From Annona cherimola (taxonomy: Eukaryota; Streptophyta; Magnoliopsida; Magnoliales; Annonaceae), in the NCBI GenBank assembly GCA_030490835.1, contig CM059973.1, positions 88,247,641-88,311,640 of the forward strand: a stretch of 64,000 nucleotides of DNA, given 5' to 3'. Positions within the stretch are counted from its first letter, which is position 1. Every line of letters begins with the position of its first letter. The translations under genes were made by a program, and so were the position numbers. Of this stretch, positions 1 to 13,015 are shown piece by piece. Below the pieces are notes generated by a model. It saw nothing but the letters and a program-made list of their open reading frames with translations. It did not search any database and had not been told where the DNA came from.

Positions 1-975
1 GTGTGGTAATTAATGGCAGCTGCACACCGTGTGAGGCATGCGTTGGAATTGCTGGGTCGAGTAATTTTTTTTTCCTTGGAGTGAGATTTGGTCTGACACC
101 TCTTACTTTCATTAACGGTTTTGGTCCGGGCCTTCAAACGGGTTCCCATATTTAAATCCTACAAATGCAACTTTTATTATTTTTATTTAAAAGATTTCGT
201 TTTGGGCTATTGGATTCGTAGCAAATAGAAAAAAATTGAGACTATTGGGAATGATGTGGGTTATAAATGAAAAAAAGAAAAAGAAAAAGAAAAAAGAAGT
301 ACGTAGCTTTCAATAGAAGTAACATTTCTCCCTCTATGTGACTATGGCATAAGACTTTTCCAGGAAAGTAGGGCAAAGATAATACCCAGATGTACTGGTG
401 CACCCACTCCCAAAGGTTAGGAGAGAACAAAACAGTAAAGAGCCAAGGTCGCCTGTAATGTCGGCGGTTAGTTACATAAGCACTTTTACGTTGTCGGTGG
501 GAGTGGGATAATCATCACCTTCCATTTTCCGCCATTTAGATGGATCAAGTAATCCAATCCGTTCATCTTAGAGAGTTGGGAAATCGCTTGCCATCGAATT
601 TGGCAGACGGAAATTTGCTGGCGAAAGTGAAAGGTCCAGACAGGTGCTTCTATGACTACGGATTGCATGGTGCGTGTGGGCGAGCGCACCAGTCCTAGTC
701 CTACTCTCAGGCACATCCGGCAGCTTGGATGTTTCTCCTTGTAGGAATATTGTGCTGAGTACGCAAGTGGACCCACTGCTGAGATTAGCCTCTAAAACAA
801 CTTTACCTGAATCAAATGAATATTATGCATGAAAGGCTGCGATTATTCCACACGTGCCACTAGTTCCCTCGTGTGGCTGCTTGAACGGATTATGACTTAT
901 TATTATTATTAATTTTAGAGAATGGGTATAAAGGAAAAAGGGAGAAAAAACAGAGAGGGAGAGGAAATTACGTGC
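1..975. other. Presumed intron or 3' flank of the neprosin-type gene
   Basis: No exon continuing the neprosin domain could be read in the minus strand here. Open frames exist, for example 486-776 minus, but their translations do not resemble the family in any of the three frames. The stretch contains a purine-rich run around 268-300 and is otherwise featureless. Confidence 0.4.
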
Positions 976-3045
976 CTGCCATCCAGCTTCTATGGTGTTG
1001 AGATCGTTGCCGAATGATCCGGAGATGACCCACATCTGCGATAGGCTGAATTCATTGGGATTGCTGACACGGGGGGCCCACACGCTTAAGCTGGCTTTTG
1101 CACCATAGTACTGCTCTCCCATCACATACCCAACCGCATGCTGCATTTCACATTAATTCCATTCATAAATGAATCTATTCTTCCCTTCTTCACTACACTG
1201 CTCTGCTCTTATTTCTCCAGTAAATTTTAATTACTCTTTTCAAACTCAACATGGGTTTCTTCTAAAATCAAAAATGGTCTTTTTGAGAAGAAGCTAGCCA
1301 CGTTTCAGTTTGAGGTGCAGCAGGTGCTGCTTCATTCCCGCTCACCATTTTTCAAGTTGTGGGTGGCTAACAGGAGCAAGAGTACAGAGCGCACTCAGCT
1401 TGGAAAGAGCATTTTAAATACAGTTTTTTCTTCTTTTTTTTTCCCTTCTCTACGAAGGCATCGACCAGCCTGGAATCTTTTCTAGAAAGAAAAGCATGCG
1501 TTGGGCCATGGAAGAGTACTATCAAAAAGCGAAAAAGGGGACTCTGCTGATGCACAGTGTAAACATATTAATTGTTATTAATTGTGTTCATATGAGTTGC
1601 TAATGGATGGACATCGAAATCGTTCGCTTTGGTACTATGATCATGCTGCAGGAGCGCTCTCTCTCTTCTTTCATTGAAGCTCAAGATACTGTTCTAAAGG
1701 GAGAGAAATAGAAGGAAAAAAGAAATTTGAGATTTTTGAAATGGAAACAGACAGAGGTTGTTAAAATCATATCGTATCCGAATGAAATTGACACGTTTTG
1801 AGAAAATGCTGAGAACCCACCAACAAAATACCTTGTTTTCGAAGAATGGGGGGAATTTTAGAGATCTTATTGCTTCTTGGAAACTGTTTTAAATCTGCCT
1901 TCCATTGTTTTTCTCTATTTTCCATGATAAGAATTTGCCCAGAAGAGACGGGGAAAGGTGAAAGGAATTTTCGCTGTTTTTCTGTGTTTTCAACATACCT
2001 CATGATCGCTGCTTGTCGAATCACGTCTCACTGCTCGCGCCGTTCTTCTCAGTTTTCTTCCGAATCTGGCAACCGAACTAGCTCTAAGAACGTCAGTCTC
2101 CGATGTTCTTCGAATTGGAATAGTCCCTTCCGGACAAGACTCTCCAGAAACTGTCCACCACTGAAAGCTTTCGGGCATCGAATCTGTCTCGTGATGGCCT
2201 CTCGGCTTTTCTGGGGGATCCTGTAGAAAGAAAATAACATGAATGAAATGGGAGCCAAGAATTTTCAAACTATTTGCATAAGAAGAAGCATCTCTCTCCA
2301 AGACAAAAATTTTCCGAAGCCTCTACAGAATGCTTTACTTTTTCCCTCATAAACTATCATTTGAAGTTTGACTAGCTCTCACCAATCAGTTGACATACAC
2401 AAAAGTACAAATTTCATAGGCTCAACAGCTAGAAAATCTCCACCTTGAATCGGTATTTATAACTCCAAACCAATTGCCAAGTAAGAATATATATATATAC
2501 ACTCGCGTTTCTGAAAAGTTATGCAAGTTTTCAGAAACCCAACAGAGGAAATTCTCATTGCCGTGATTTCCACCAGCAATAAGATTGTAGTCTTCCTATC
2601 TCCATTACAAAAGCAATGAAAAGAAATTTCCATCTGCGTAATTTCACCTACCAATGGCTTCTGTCCTTTCAACATGGGATGGTCAAACGCTGGCTGTTGA
2701 TGAGTTGGAACACAATCGATTAGATCGCCGTCAGGACTCTGCATTGGAGAAAAACAGGAAGCCCATTAGACCCAACAATTCAGAATGAGAGTGAGATGGA
2801 AAGACAGGAGTGGAGAAAAGAACCTGAATTGTTTTGACAGCAGGTTTATTGATTTTCTGGAGATAGGCTCCTATCCACTTCATCTTCTGCAATTCGTGGC
2901 TGGCGCGGAAGGTCTGATTGGATGGCGCTGGATCGGAAGTTTCTGAGGGGGTGTTTGATGATGCAACGGTACCAATAGAAAGAACAAGAAGAGAAGCAAC
3001 AAACATGAGCATGATTGGGGAGATTCTGGAGCAGCTAGAAGCCAT
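976..3045 (-). CDS. Neprosin-domain (DUF239) secreted protein, 5' part
   Basis: Four phase-0 exons can be read: 3045-2824, 2738-2652, 2220-1999 and 1140-976, giving 232 residues. Residues 1 to about 30 form a signal peptide (Met, Ser-rich start, then a Leu/Val/Met-rich core). Residues about 60-177 match the neprosin activation region: a HELQKMK-like start, [28 protein letters not shown], then [11 protein letters not shown] and DVLRASSV. Exon 4 opens the neprosin domain with [21 protein letters not shown] and [20 protein letters not shown]. The family is named after pitcher-plant neprosin, a secreted prolyl endopeptidase, but most plant members are uncharacterised. Members are usually around 400 aa, so roughly 170-200 C-terminal residues are missing. 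The expected next exon, with the YWT...GCYNLLCPGF region, was not found in 1-975. It lies outside the window, or the gene is broken. Intron 4 would use a GC donor. Family call is firm; completeness is unknown. Confidence 0.88.
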
Positions 3046-3300
3046 GTTTGAGGAATTTTGGTGTGTCTTTTCTGCTACAACTGTTTGTGTTTGTTGTATG
3101 CATTGATGCGGTTGTCTTCTTGCTGCTGTTGTGCGATCAACAAAAGACCACATGTTGCTTGTTCTTGTTCTGCGAAATCCATTCCCCTTTCCAAACAAAT
3201 CCATTCAATAGAATTTACCTTCTCACCATTTCCAAAGCCGCGCTCGCGCTCTCTCTCTCTCTCTGACAGAAAGAACTTTCAGGCGTGAGCTGATTTTAAA
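3046..3300 (-). promoter_or_regulatory. 5' leader region with GA repeat, neprosin-type gene
   Basis: On the coding strand, sequence upstream of the ATG carries a (GA)n run at about 3249-3266 (CT on the plus strand). Such GA tracts are common in plant 5' UTRs and core promoters. A second CT run lies at about 3519-3537. I saw no convincing TATA box, so the transcription start is not placed. Confidence 0.35.
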
Positions 3301-4074
3301 AACACCCAGATGGGTGGGTTTTTATCTGTCCTAGAAAGAGAATGAATATCTAGGGAGCATCCTAATTTATGCCCACCACAGTAATCTGAAACAATCCGCA
3401 GATATGGCCCGCCACATAAGATTGATGGAAAATTTCTGCTGGATTAGCCTTTAGGGCCCACCTACTGCTACCTAAAATCTGTCTTCCTGGTGGTCGGGAT
3501 GTGTCTGATGCAGCGCCCACCTCTCTCTCTCTCTCTCAGGCATGAGCTGATATGGACATACTAAGTTGGGTGGTGGGCATTATTTAGGCTGTTGACAGTG
3601 TGGAGCTTGTGGGAAGGAATATGAATTCTGCTGAAAGAGGCCTTGGTTTTGTCAAAATCATGGGCTTTTCTGTAAGGAAAGGAAGAGTTTTCAGTCTCCA
3701 ATACAAATGGAACAGCTTTAGCGTTCTCTCTGCATTATTTTATAGGCCTACATGCCACTTATTTCAGTCATTCTTTTCTTGGGTTTTCTAGTATTCTAAA
3801 TTCCTTGCTTGGGGTCTCTTTCTCACCTCCCTATATATTCTTGTGTCAGCTCCACCACAAGAAAAGTATCCCACTGTGCAATTTTCCTGACTGCATACAT
3901 TACGCACATCCTATACTTTTTGGTTTATAAACATTTAATTTGCGTTGCATTAGGTATCTTTTTGAACCTTTGCGACGTTTGTTGTGGCTGTGTTGTTCCT
4001 GTTCATATTGATGCTTTTTTAATTAATATTTATACAACATGATATCTAATATTACAATTAAGCACATTTACCTA
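3301..4074. other. Intergenic, nothing recognised
   Basis: No coding region with recognisable homology and no clear repeat. It presumably includes the distal promoter of the neprosin-type gene. Confidence 0.5.
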
Positions 4075-4243
4075 TTTTTAGAGAGACTAAGCTCCTACAT
4101 ATACTTAGGAAGACCAAACTCCCATCTAACAACCGGACCCTCACATTATGGAGGGAATTATTTTGAAAACTCACACCATGTGGGAATTGAGAATCAAACC
4201 TTTGTCTACTAGAAGTCTATCAACCGAGCTAAGGCCCAATTGG
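4075..4243 (-). mobile_element. tRNA-derived SINE-like element
   Basis: Read on the minus strand, the head has a tRNA D-arm-like box A (TAGCTCGGTTGATAG, 4231-4217) followed 31 bases later by a box B-like GGTTTGATTCTC (4200-4189). That is normal internal RNA polymerase III promoter spacing. Downstream comes a TGTGAGGG-containing body also found in the element at 44390-44545. There is no acceptor-stem pairing, so it is not a functional tRNA gene. The 3' limit is approximate. Confidence 0.6.
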
Positions 4244-4803
4244 CTTTGTTCATATTGATGTCGATGATAATGAATTAAGCTTCCTTGTAAAATGAAAAAA
4301 CTATAATTTCATGGAAATGAGCACTAAGGAATGAAAACCAATGATACAAGGTGAAAAGCATTGTTCTAAAGGTGGTGTGTATATTGCGCATTAATTATGG
4401 AAAAGGCATTTAATATTTCTTAAAAAAAAAGGTCCATAAAGGGTTGGGATGCTTTAATTGCTGTGAGTTGTGGATCTGGGCCAAGGCCAACAAAACGAAT
4501 CTAGTGGGGAAAAAGAAAACTTGGCAAATTTGAAGCATTGTAACTTGGTTTTGACACCAAATTAATTTTAAATCTAGAAGACTAATACACACAAGCTTGG
4601 TTAGCAGTTGAATATCTTGCATCTTTCATGAATGGGATTATGTTTTTTCTCCTATAAAGATGAAGTTCATATTATTAAAAGGTCTAAAAAAAACCTACAA
4701 GGACTCTAGAGAAAAATGTTGTAAAAGGTCAAAATGTGAAGGACAACTGTTGAGGAAACAATGACAGCAATTAAAATGAGAAACTAAATAAGATGAATGA
4801 TCC

Positions 4804-5163
4804 TGTTAGCTCGGGCTACACAAATGCCCTACTTAGCTCATCTCAAAAAACTCACTTACAACGATTTTTTAAATTTCTTTTCTTCATAAACTTATTTATC
4901 TAAATGTATTTAATATATAAACCAAGTTTTAGTATTTTTGTATATATGCTTATATTTTTAAAAAAATTTAAATATCTATATATATATGTATGTATTTAAA
5001 ATACCCCTATATTTAAAAAACTAAAAAATATATATACATATATCCAAAAACAATAAAATTTGATTTATTCGTTAAATACATATAGATAAACAAGTGTATA
5101 AAGAAAAAAAATAAAAAAAGTTATTATAAATAGATTTTTTAAGGAAGGGCTCGGGCTAACAGA
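4804..5163. mobile_element. MITE family D, copy 1
   Basis: The element is bounded by inverted GTTAGCTCGGGCT...AGGGCTCGGGCTAAC ends. Its interior is AT-rich and self-complementary: a TATTTAATATATAAACCAAGTTTTA arm faces its inverse, and the motif AAGTGTATAAAGAAAAA lies near the right end. A diverged copy sits at 23737-24072. No coding capacity. Confidence 0.65.
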
Positions 5164-6822
5164 ATCACTCTTCATTAAATAAATGCAAATACTTTCTTAA
5201 GTTGGATTCGGATAAAAAAATCTTATGAATTGGAAAACAGATAAAAAATCTTGCTTTTAGCTGCACCTTTTCGCGCGGCCTCAACAACAAATGAAACTTA
5301 AAGAGTAGTTTTTCTAGCTACGCATGCACAGATATATGGTAATTTGTCTTGCTTAGGTAGAAATTTATAATAACAACATTAACAACAACAATAATAAAAG
5401 CATCAACGTTCATTATAATAAAAAATTAGACCGTTTTCACCATGCCAACGATTTTAAAAGTCTTTTATCTGTGTTAACATTTTTCTAAATTAATTTTATT
5501 TATGCAAAGACTGTTAAATGATTTGTGAATGGATAAAATACTCCTAAGCTATGAGCATACTCGTTCTTAGCAATCAAATACATTTTTATCAATTCATAAT
5601 CAATTTAATTTGAAGATTAATTAGTGTTAACAAAAATGACATTAATTTGAAAAAATGTTGATATATATGAAAGACTTTTAAAATCATTGATATTCGCAAA
5701 AATAATTTATTTATTTATTTTTTGTGTGTGTGGCACCTTTAGAAGCGAAACACTCGGGGAAAAAGTATCATGATTCTAACATCTTAGTTGATAAAGAAGG
5801 TAGCAAAATTATAATTTGTTACATATATAAAAACCGAATGCAAATGTGCTTTTGAGGGCTGTCTGCTGCCTCATCCACGCACATCTTTTCAAGCATTTGC
5901 AATATTTCATGTTAGAGGACTTCATGTTAGGGCTAGAGAGCCTCAGTAAATTATTGCAATTGGGAACCTTTATCATCCTTGTTTAGTAATCCTGAATTAA
6001 TGTGCCTGCCACTAACCTCTGCAGCATGTTTGGAATTAAAGAATACTGCAATATTGTTGGACCATTTCAGTCACTGTTATCTAGCAGCACACGAGTCCAA
6101 GAGATTTAAGATATATCCAGCATGCAGAGAAAAGTAGCCAAACAAATCAATAGCCACCCCAGCAGCTTGTATTTATTTCCATCTAATCCATCTCTAATCT
6201 AAATTATTTGAGTAATTAACTGATTATTGAAAACCCAACATGCTTCTCCCCCAGGCTGGTACCCTCCCCTAGGCACTAACGTACGACATAGCATCTCTAA
6301 CCCCACACATATATCCGGAGTGTGGACCAGCTAGCTTTTTTATTAACATTGGTTGCATGCATGATTGCCGTGTATTAAATAAAAATGAATACTTTTGGAA
6401 AATGGATTTAATGCTTTCTGCCCATAAAAAGTGCAATATTATTAATTTTTCTGAATTCACTATCAGAGAATCTTCTCAGTGTTCGAGTGCCATCCAAATA
6501 GTCAGTCTGCGGACCTCTTGAGAAATAAATAAGCTGCTCCAGCTGCCTCTCTCATACATGCTCATTAACCAGCCATTAGGGTTCCATCAGAGAATCAAAA
6601 TTTGCAAAAGGACCTTCACTTATGAACTCCTCTTTTTTGCAAAGTATCTTTACCACTGCAGTTGACTGAATTCTAGGACCTTAGACACTATCAAAGTTAT
6701 GTAACCGTATTTTAAGATCCTGCCTTACTTAATCTTGATCTTTATAGATCAATTCTAAAACTAAATTTTGATAAATGTAACTCTAATGGTTCTTGATATA
6801 TGTAAGATTGTTTTTCAAATAT
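5164..6822. other. Intergenic, nothing recognised
   Basis: AT-rich sequence with no recognisable gene. Short open frames such as 6269-6460 minus show no family resemblance. Confidence 0.5.
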
Positions 6823-7278
6823 GAAAATTCCTCTTATATCTACAACATTTACCCTTAATTCTTAATATACCTATAATGTTCTAAAATTTTCTCTAATCTC
6901 CACAAAATTTCATCATAAATTCCTATCATACACATGCAGTCAGAACAACCATTAGCTCTCTTATTGAAAAGATGATTCTGCCCTTTCACAATATTTAATT
7001 AAAATGATTTAACTCTAATATGACTCAATTAATGTTAACAAATTATTAATTTGTGATATCAGATAATTCAAAAATCATATTAGGGTTGAATTGTATCAAT
7101 TAGAAAAAAATTTAAATTGACAAAATCGTCTCTTTAATGTAGTAATTAATGGTTATTTTGACGATATAGGTATAATAGAAACATAAGACAAAATATTATG
7201 GATATAAAAGAAAATTTTGAAACTTTGTAGGTATATTAAGAACTAGGGTAAATGTTATGTGTATAAAAGAAAATTTTC
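6823..7278. mobile_element. MITE family H, copy 1
   Basis: About 455 bp with long inverted ends. The left arm (CTTATATCTACAACATTTAC...CTTAATATACCTATAATG) is the inverse of the right arm (TAGGTATATTAAGAACTAG...GTAAATGTTATGTGTATAAAAG). A larger relative interrupted by another MITE is at 58927-59784. Confidence 0.65.
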
Positions 7279-8064
7279 CTTTTAAAATTAAATTCACAAG
7301 TTTTTTTTTTTTTTTTTTTGCAAAATCAATACTTAAAATATAAATTCTCAAAAGATGAGGAGGCAAATGAAAATAGCCCTTTAGAATATACGATGCCTAG
7401 GTCCAATGCTTCAATAATTGATTATTGGACCACCTTGATCACTACCAATCTAAAAACCTTAGAATTTAAGCTGTGGTCCGCAAGTTCGTTAGATGAGGTT
7501 GCATCCAATCCAATCAGTTGAAGTGATGTGCAAGATTTTTGGTGCTGGTAAGCTCAGTAACGAGGCAGGATACACATCTCTGCAAGGGCTGGGAAAGATG
7601 AAACCCGTCTATGTACTGGCATATTGATGTTTCCTTCCATAGGTATTTTATTTGCAAAAAGGCTGACATATGGTTGCTTTTGGATGTCGCAACGTACACT
7701 TACAGGAGTCTTCACATACAAACGCTTGTAGTGTACTGCTACTTGCCAGTGACCACTACCACACATTGTCGTGTGTCCCCTCCACTAAGACGAAGCAAGT
7801 GAACAGCTTTTAAGCTGGCCAATTGACCAAAACTGGCGGTGGATGTATCGGAGGTTGGGGAGGCTCATTACATTACACGTGTGAAATAAAGTAAGTACAC
7901 ATGTTGGGCATTTAGGAATACGTGAATATGTGATCCTTGTTTAGGCGGCGAACCCCTTTATTTAGTTAGCTGCTTTGACATAACTGTCGTAAGCTCTACT
8001 TAGCATGCTTTTGATGGGCCTTCACCCGAACCTTTTAGTTATTAACGGGCATTGCTATACATTG

Positions 8065-8190
8065 AGGGTGTGTGGGAAGCCAAAAAACTTTTGGATAAAA
8101 AATTTTAGTGTAAATTTTTTTTAATGAGTGAAAAATGATATGATAAGGTTAAGAGTAAAAAAAATAATGTTAAAATAGATAAATTATTGG
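8065..8190. mobile_element. MITE family A fragment
   Basis: It begins GGGTGTGTGGGAAG and continues with the family A left-arm signature (AACTTTTGGATAAAAAATTTTAG...GTTAAAATAGATAAA). The right end is missing. Confidence 0.5.
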
Positions 8191-8314
8191 GAAGTTCATA
8201 TATGTATTGACAAGGGTTTGATTGAGCTTTATCAATATTTTATGGAACGATTTGGTGGGATTGTTGGAAATAATGCAACCCCAATGTTGAAGCCAAGACC
8301 TATGGTAGAGAAGG

Positions 8315-8480
8315 TGCAAATTAATAAGGAGGGGGCATAATATTTTTTAGGGGGATAATCATATAAAAATAAAATATCTTTTAAATTTTTAAAAAATTTA
8401 AGGAGGCTTTTCCAATTTTAGAAAATTTAAGGGGGCAATTGCTCCCCTCAGCTATCAGTGGCTCCACCATTGCCTGACCT
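8315..8480. repeat. Probable transposon-derived fragment
   Basis: GGGGGCAATTGCTCCCCTCAG followed by AGTGGCTCCACCATTG resembles sequence I associate with plant transposable-element ends. No termini could be defined. Confidence 0.3.
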
Positions 8481-8990
8481 ATAGTTTTGGAAATTGATGC
8501 GCCCTAACCTAGGTTGTCCATAACGATAAACATTGATTAAATGTAATAAACATGGATGAACCCAAATGCATTTGATGTTAGTTTATAGATCTAGTGCCGC
8601 CAATTGCAATCTATACATGATAGTTGACTGCTTAACAAATCCACAAGTACCTTTTAAGTTTAATAAATAAGTTGATGAGCAAAGCCAACTATAAGTCCTC
8701 AACATGTGATCTACATATGTAGTTTGCTTTCTAGTAAAATATACTACTTTGGTTAAAATTCAATCATTGTTTATGCCCCATTGCCAACTTTTCCATATAG
8801 CACCCTTTATATATAATGTTTATTCACAACTAGGATTTGGATTTTCTTTTTTTATGTCATTCATTGTCTTTGTGCACCAAACAGATCTTCACATTACTAG
8901 TCCATCAATTAGGAGCTAGAGCTGAAAAGATAATATACCATTGTTATGCGTTTCACATAAGAATTTTTTTTTATATTAATGGTTATTTGT

Positions 8991-9499
8991 GGGGTGCAAC
9001 TTGGGTCAAGTAGATCCAATTCGAGGTCAACTTTATGCTTACTTTATTATCAAAAATTCATATCTTATTTTAGGTCAAGTCGATTCAAAGCTTGTCTTAC
9101 CTTATATTTTAAGATTAGGTTAGTTCAGCTTCTGATTCCAAATTAATTTTTTAAAATATTATTTATATTATATCTAAAAACCATATTTTTATTACAAGTC
9201 TTATTTAAAAACTACAATAGAGATGATAATAATAAATATGTTTATTAAATTTACTAAATAATATATAAATTAAATAAATTTTTATATATTTAAAGAATAT
9301 ATTTATGTATGTCATTATAAAAAAATATTTCATAAAATCCATATTAAATATATATTAGTAATTCCATCGGTTCCAAGTATCTAGACCTGAAAATCCACTA
9401 TACCTTAATTGAAATGGGTATTGTTTTACTTGAAACTCACTTTATCTATTTTAGGGTACCCAAAAAGTAGACTCACGGACTCAACCCAAGTTGCACCCC
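8991..9499. mobile_element. MITE family J with perfect 16-bp terminal inverted repeats
   Basis: The left end GGGGTGCAACTTGGGT (8991-9006) is exactly the inverse of the right end (9484-9499). The interior is about 480 bp, AT-rich and non-coding. No clear target-site duplication was seen. Confidence 0.65.
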
Positions 9500-9893
9500 T
9501 AGCTGCTAGCCTGATCTCATTTATATTTGCAATTGCATTCTAGTTTCTATGTTAGATTCTTTTTCTAACTTTAGCTAACCCTTAGGAAATGATATATATT
9601 ACTACCATGGTAAAAATCTATCAAAGATGACAAACTAAGTGTGGTTGTTATACCTACATGATTGGGTAAGAGGTTATCTAGATATGGGATGTGAAATTGA
9701 AAATTAGGACACCAACATACCTAGAAAAAGTGAAAAATATTTTTAGAGAGATTTTATTATTTAGACAATGGTGGAAAGGATTTATTTGATTAGGGCATAA
9801 ATATTTTGGCATGACAGGTAAGGGCGAGATTAGATTAAGATCTACATGTAATTAATCACATGAGAATAGTAAGTATGCCCCTGATGATGCTTC

Positions 9894-10027
9894 TTAGTCT
9901 AGTAATTGTAAACATACATAACTTGAGTTACTTCTGTGAAACTCTATGCAGTTCTATCTTTTAGTCTAGTAATTGTAAACATACATAACTTGAGTTACTT
10001 CTGTGAAACTCTATGCAGTTCTATCTT
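9894..10027. repeat. Perfect 67-bp tandem duplication
   Basis: The 67-base unit starting TTAGTCTAGTAATTG is repeated head to tail with no mismatch: 9894-9960 and 9961-10027. Confidence 0.95.
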
Positions 10028-10149
10028 TTTTTTCCACTTCGACAGTTGATAAAAAAAATTATCTTCATCCATTTTTATTTGATATAATTTATATTATCAT
10101 AAAAATCTTACCATTGATCTAGTATCATTTTGCCTAGCCCCTTCTACAA

Positions 10150-10400
10150 ATGAAAAAATTTTACATCATATAATGGATTGATGTTTAATATTAATTTTAA
10201 AGTTATATTTTAACATCTAAACCTACTAAAATATCATTAATATGTGTTTAAATAATTTTATAAAGTATAATTATATTTTGATATATATGAATAGATTTAA
10301 GCATTTTTGTAAGTTACATATAAATATATGTTTATAATCAAACGTGGCCATGCCCGGCTTCAATTTGGATGAAAATCAGTTTCCTCCAAAAATAAATGAT
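10150..10400. mobile_element. Diverged copy of the family F interior
   Basis: The series CATCTAAACC...ATATCATTAATATG...AATAGATTTAAGCATTTTTG parallels the interior of the element at 18139-18692. Termini were not found. Confidence 0.45.
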
Positions 10401-11357
10401 AATAAATAAAATGGATTTCTCGTCGATCATGAAAAAAATAGTTTACTGTGCAGCGGAGTCTCTCTGCGTAGGTTACTAATGCAAATGCATCAATTGAAGT
10501 CTTGCTGCATGGGTTCCTACTCGAAGAGGATCAAGGCAGTGCATGCACTGTCTTAGAGCGGCAGTCAAGGGAAGTGGTACGGGAGGTCGGTGACGTGGAT
10601 GGTTTGAGGGCTACGGACTGTCGCATGGCAACAGTGGTTGCACTGCTCTAATCTCTTGGCTTACCAATCTGTGCATCCATCTCGAGGACTCCCGCAGTCC
10701 AACCGGATGGGCCAGAGGCAAAGATCCGTACATCGTTGTACGGTAAGTTACCATCCAAAATTCACCACCTGCCAACTGCCCAGAGCATCCCAATTCCAGA
10801 CCAAGCAACACCACCGTTAATTATAGAAAGTGGAAAATCATGTTGCTCCATTTGGCAAGCCATGCTCATCATTAGTATCATATCCAAATTGCCAGCATTT
10901 TATTAAAATACGTTCTAGGTTTGTGGTTTGAATATTTGCAAAATAGATCCGGCAAGGCATTACAAAATAAATCATGATATTCACTTTAGTAAATCAATTT
11001 TAAATATGAAACGGATCGGATTAACCCATTTCAAGTTTAGAACAGCTGTTTCATAATATTGATACGAAGGTCTATCAATCGGGTCCATTTCTTATACGGT
11101 TCCCATAAATCAAGCAAACGATGACTATAATTTTTTTTTTCTTTTTATAGATGTGTAGGTCCTATTTGTATCTTGTCTCTCCGTTAACTTTGACAAATTT
11201 TTAAAAATTTATTTGTTTTTTATTTTTGAAAATCAACAACGTAGGCCCATGTATGTATTCATGCCCATTTTGCCGATTTTCAAAATATATAGTACTAAAA
11301 TTTCAAACATTGCTAGATTTTAGAAGAGCAAAATCTATGTACGGCTCACGCATCTTT

Positions 11358-11388
<31 letters not shown>

Positions 11389-13015
11389 GCGATGGCTCAT
11401 AAATTGACTAATTTTTATAAGCAATTGATGGGATCAATGCTTTCAAAGGATTTATCTTACAAATGTATAAAGTACAAGGTCTAATTTATGTGACTTTTTG
11501 GCAGCATTTGTGCTTTCAAACAAGTAAACAAAACATAAATACGCCAGGAAGTAATTAGGTGCATGTGATGCATAAATACCCAAAAAAAAAAAAAAAAAAG
11601 AATAAACTTTCCTTACAAGTTCAATTCCATCACAGTAATTTTCATCAAATTGCCATATGCGGAATTGGTTGTCAGTGAATACATATATATTTCTTACTTT
11701 TAAAATTAGGCAGGCATAATTAACTAAGGTGTGCCCCCATCATAGAAAAATTACTCCCCCCATTAATTTGACTTGCAGGGCACGGCCGACCTAAAAGTGA
11801 AAATGCTTGATTTTGAGGCATAAAACGTGGGCAAAAGATCCGGCACTCTCTTATTAATTATAATTATAAATACCACTGAAAATCACAGCGTTCTACGCTT
11901 TTGAATAGCTTTGATGAATGATGTTGTCTGGTAATGAATTTGAGTCCATTGACCACTTGTTAACATTCCTGTAGTCATAGATGGGGCCCTTTATTGACCA
12001 TGACTCACTCGTAGTTATGATGGAAAGCCCTTCGGAAAAAAAATCCAATGCGGAGCTTTATGGGGCTGTCTTTTTATTGGAAGCCTTGAAAGATAAAAAA
12101 GGACATGCATGAGAAAAAAGGGAGGGGAGGGTATTTTCATCACACCACATGAAGGTCTCATCATGCTGTTTATTTTATCTATTTGTTCCCTTCATCTTCC
12201 TAAACTGTAGGGAAAAAAAAGACATGAAATTCTACTTTCATGATGACTAATTAATTATAATATCTAAAAAAATTGGAACACTCCCCAAGTTATCTCAAGG
12301 TTGGTGAGAATCTCATCAGAGTCCTATAGTTGCAATTTTTGAATGAACATCTTTATTTAAGAAAAAAAATCCAACTTTAGACCCTACCGTGCCGTTTATT
12401 AAATATTCTTGTGTTTGACGAATAAGTATTGATCATCAAAAGAATAATAAACAATTAAAGACATATCGCATCAGTATTTTAAAGTATTCAGCCGTTGGGT
12501 TGATAATTAGGTATATTGATTGGTCAAAAAATAATAATGGGGGGAAATATTAAGTTTGGGCATTATTATTTAACCAATCCGGCTAAGAATGCAGCATGAA
12601 TTCCTAAAGTTATGGCCCGCGTACACTTGCAGCTTTCGAAAGTGCTGTTTATCAAGATCTGTACGGTCGGTTCCGTCTTGAATATATTCACATTTAAGTG
12701 GAGTGTTAAAGGATTAAGTTTGAAAAATTCAAGTCTAATTCTAATCCTAATCTGTTTAAAATATTTATGAGTTGGCCGATTATTAATGGGTCGGATAGCA
12801 AACAACCTGAACACATAAATTCTGGCAGACGATAATCTTGTAAGAAGAGGTGAGATTGAGAAAATGTTTTTTGTGCAAGGAAAATAGAAGTAAGACAGTA
12901 ACAGGAAAATGAAAGTAGTGCAATAGTGAAAAAATAAAAATTAGGTGACGGAAGAAAGACTAAGCAAAGAAAATAACCAAGAAGTTTGCATTTATATATG
13001 AGTTATGATTCTATT
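10401..13015. other. Intergenic, with GC-richer patch and homopolymers
   Basis: No gene recognised. 10440-10830 is markedly richer in G+C than its surroundings but its translations match nothing I know. Homopolymers: T28 at 11361-11388 and an A run at about 11582-11599. Confidence 0.45.

Noticed and set aside
486..776. 96-codon minus frame that could have been the next neprosin exon
   Set aside because: None of the three minus frames gives the expected YGD...YWT...GCYN sequence.
1767..2226. Plus-strand frame 1846-2226 and other-frame minus ORFs over the neprosin exons
   Set aside because: Shadows of exon 3 and its introns. Only one frame carries the [11 protein letters not shown] and DVLRASSV family motifs.
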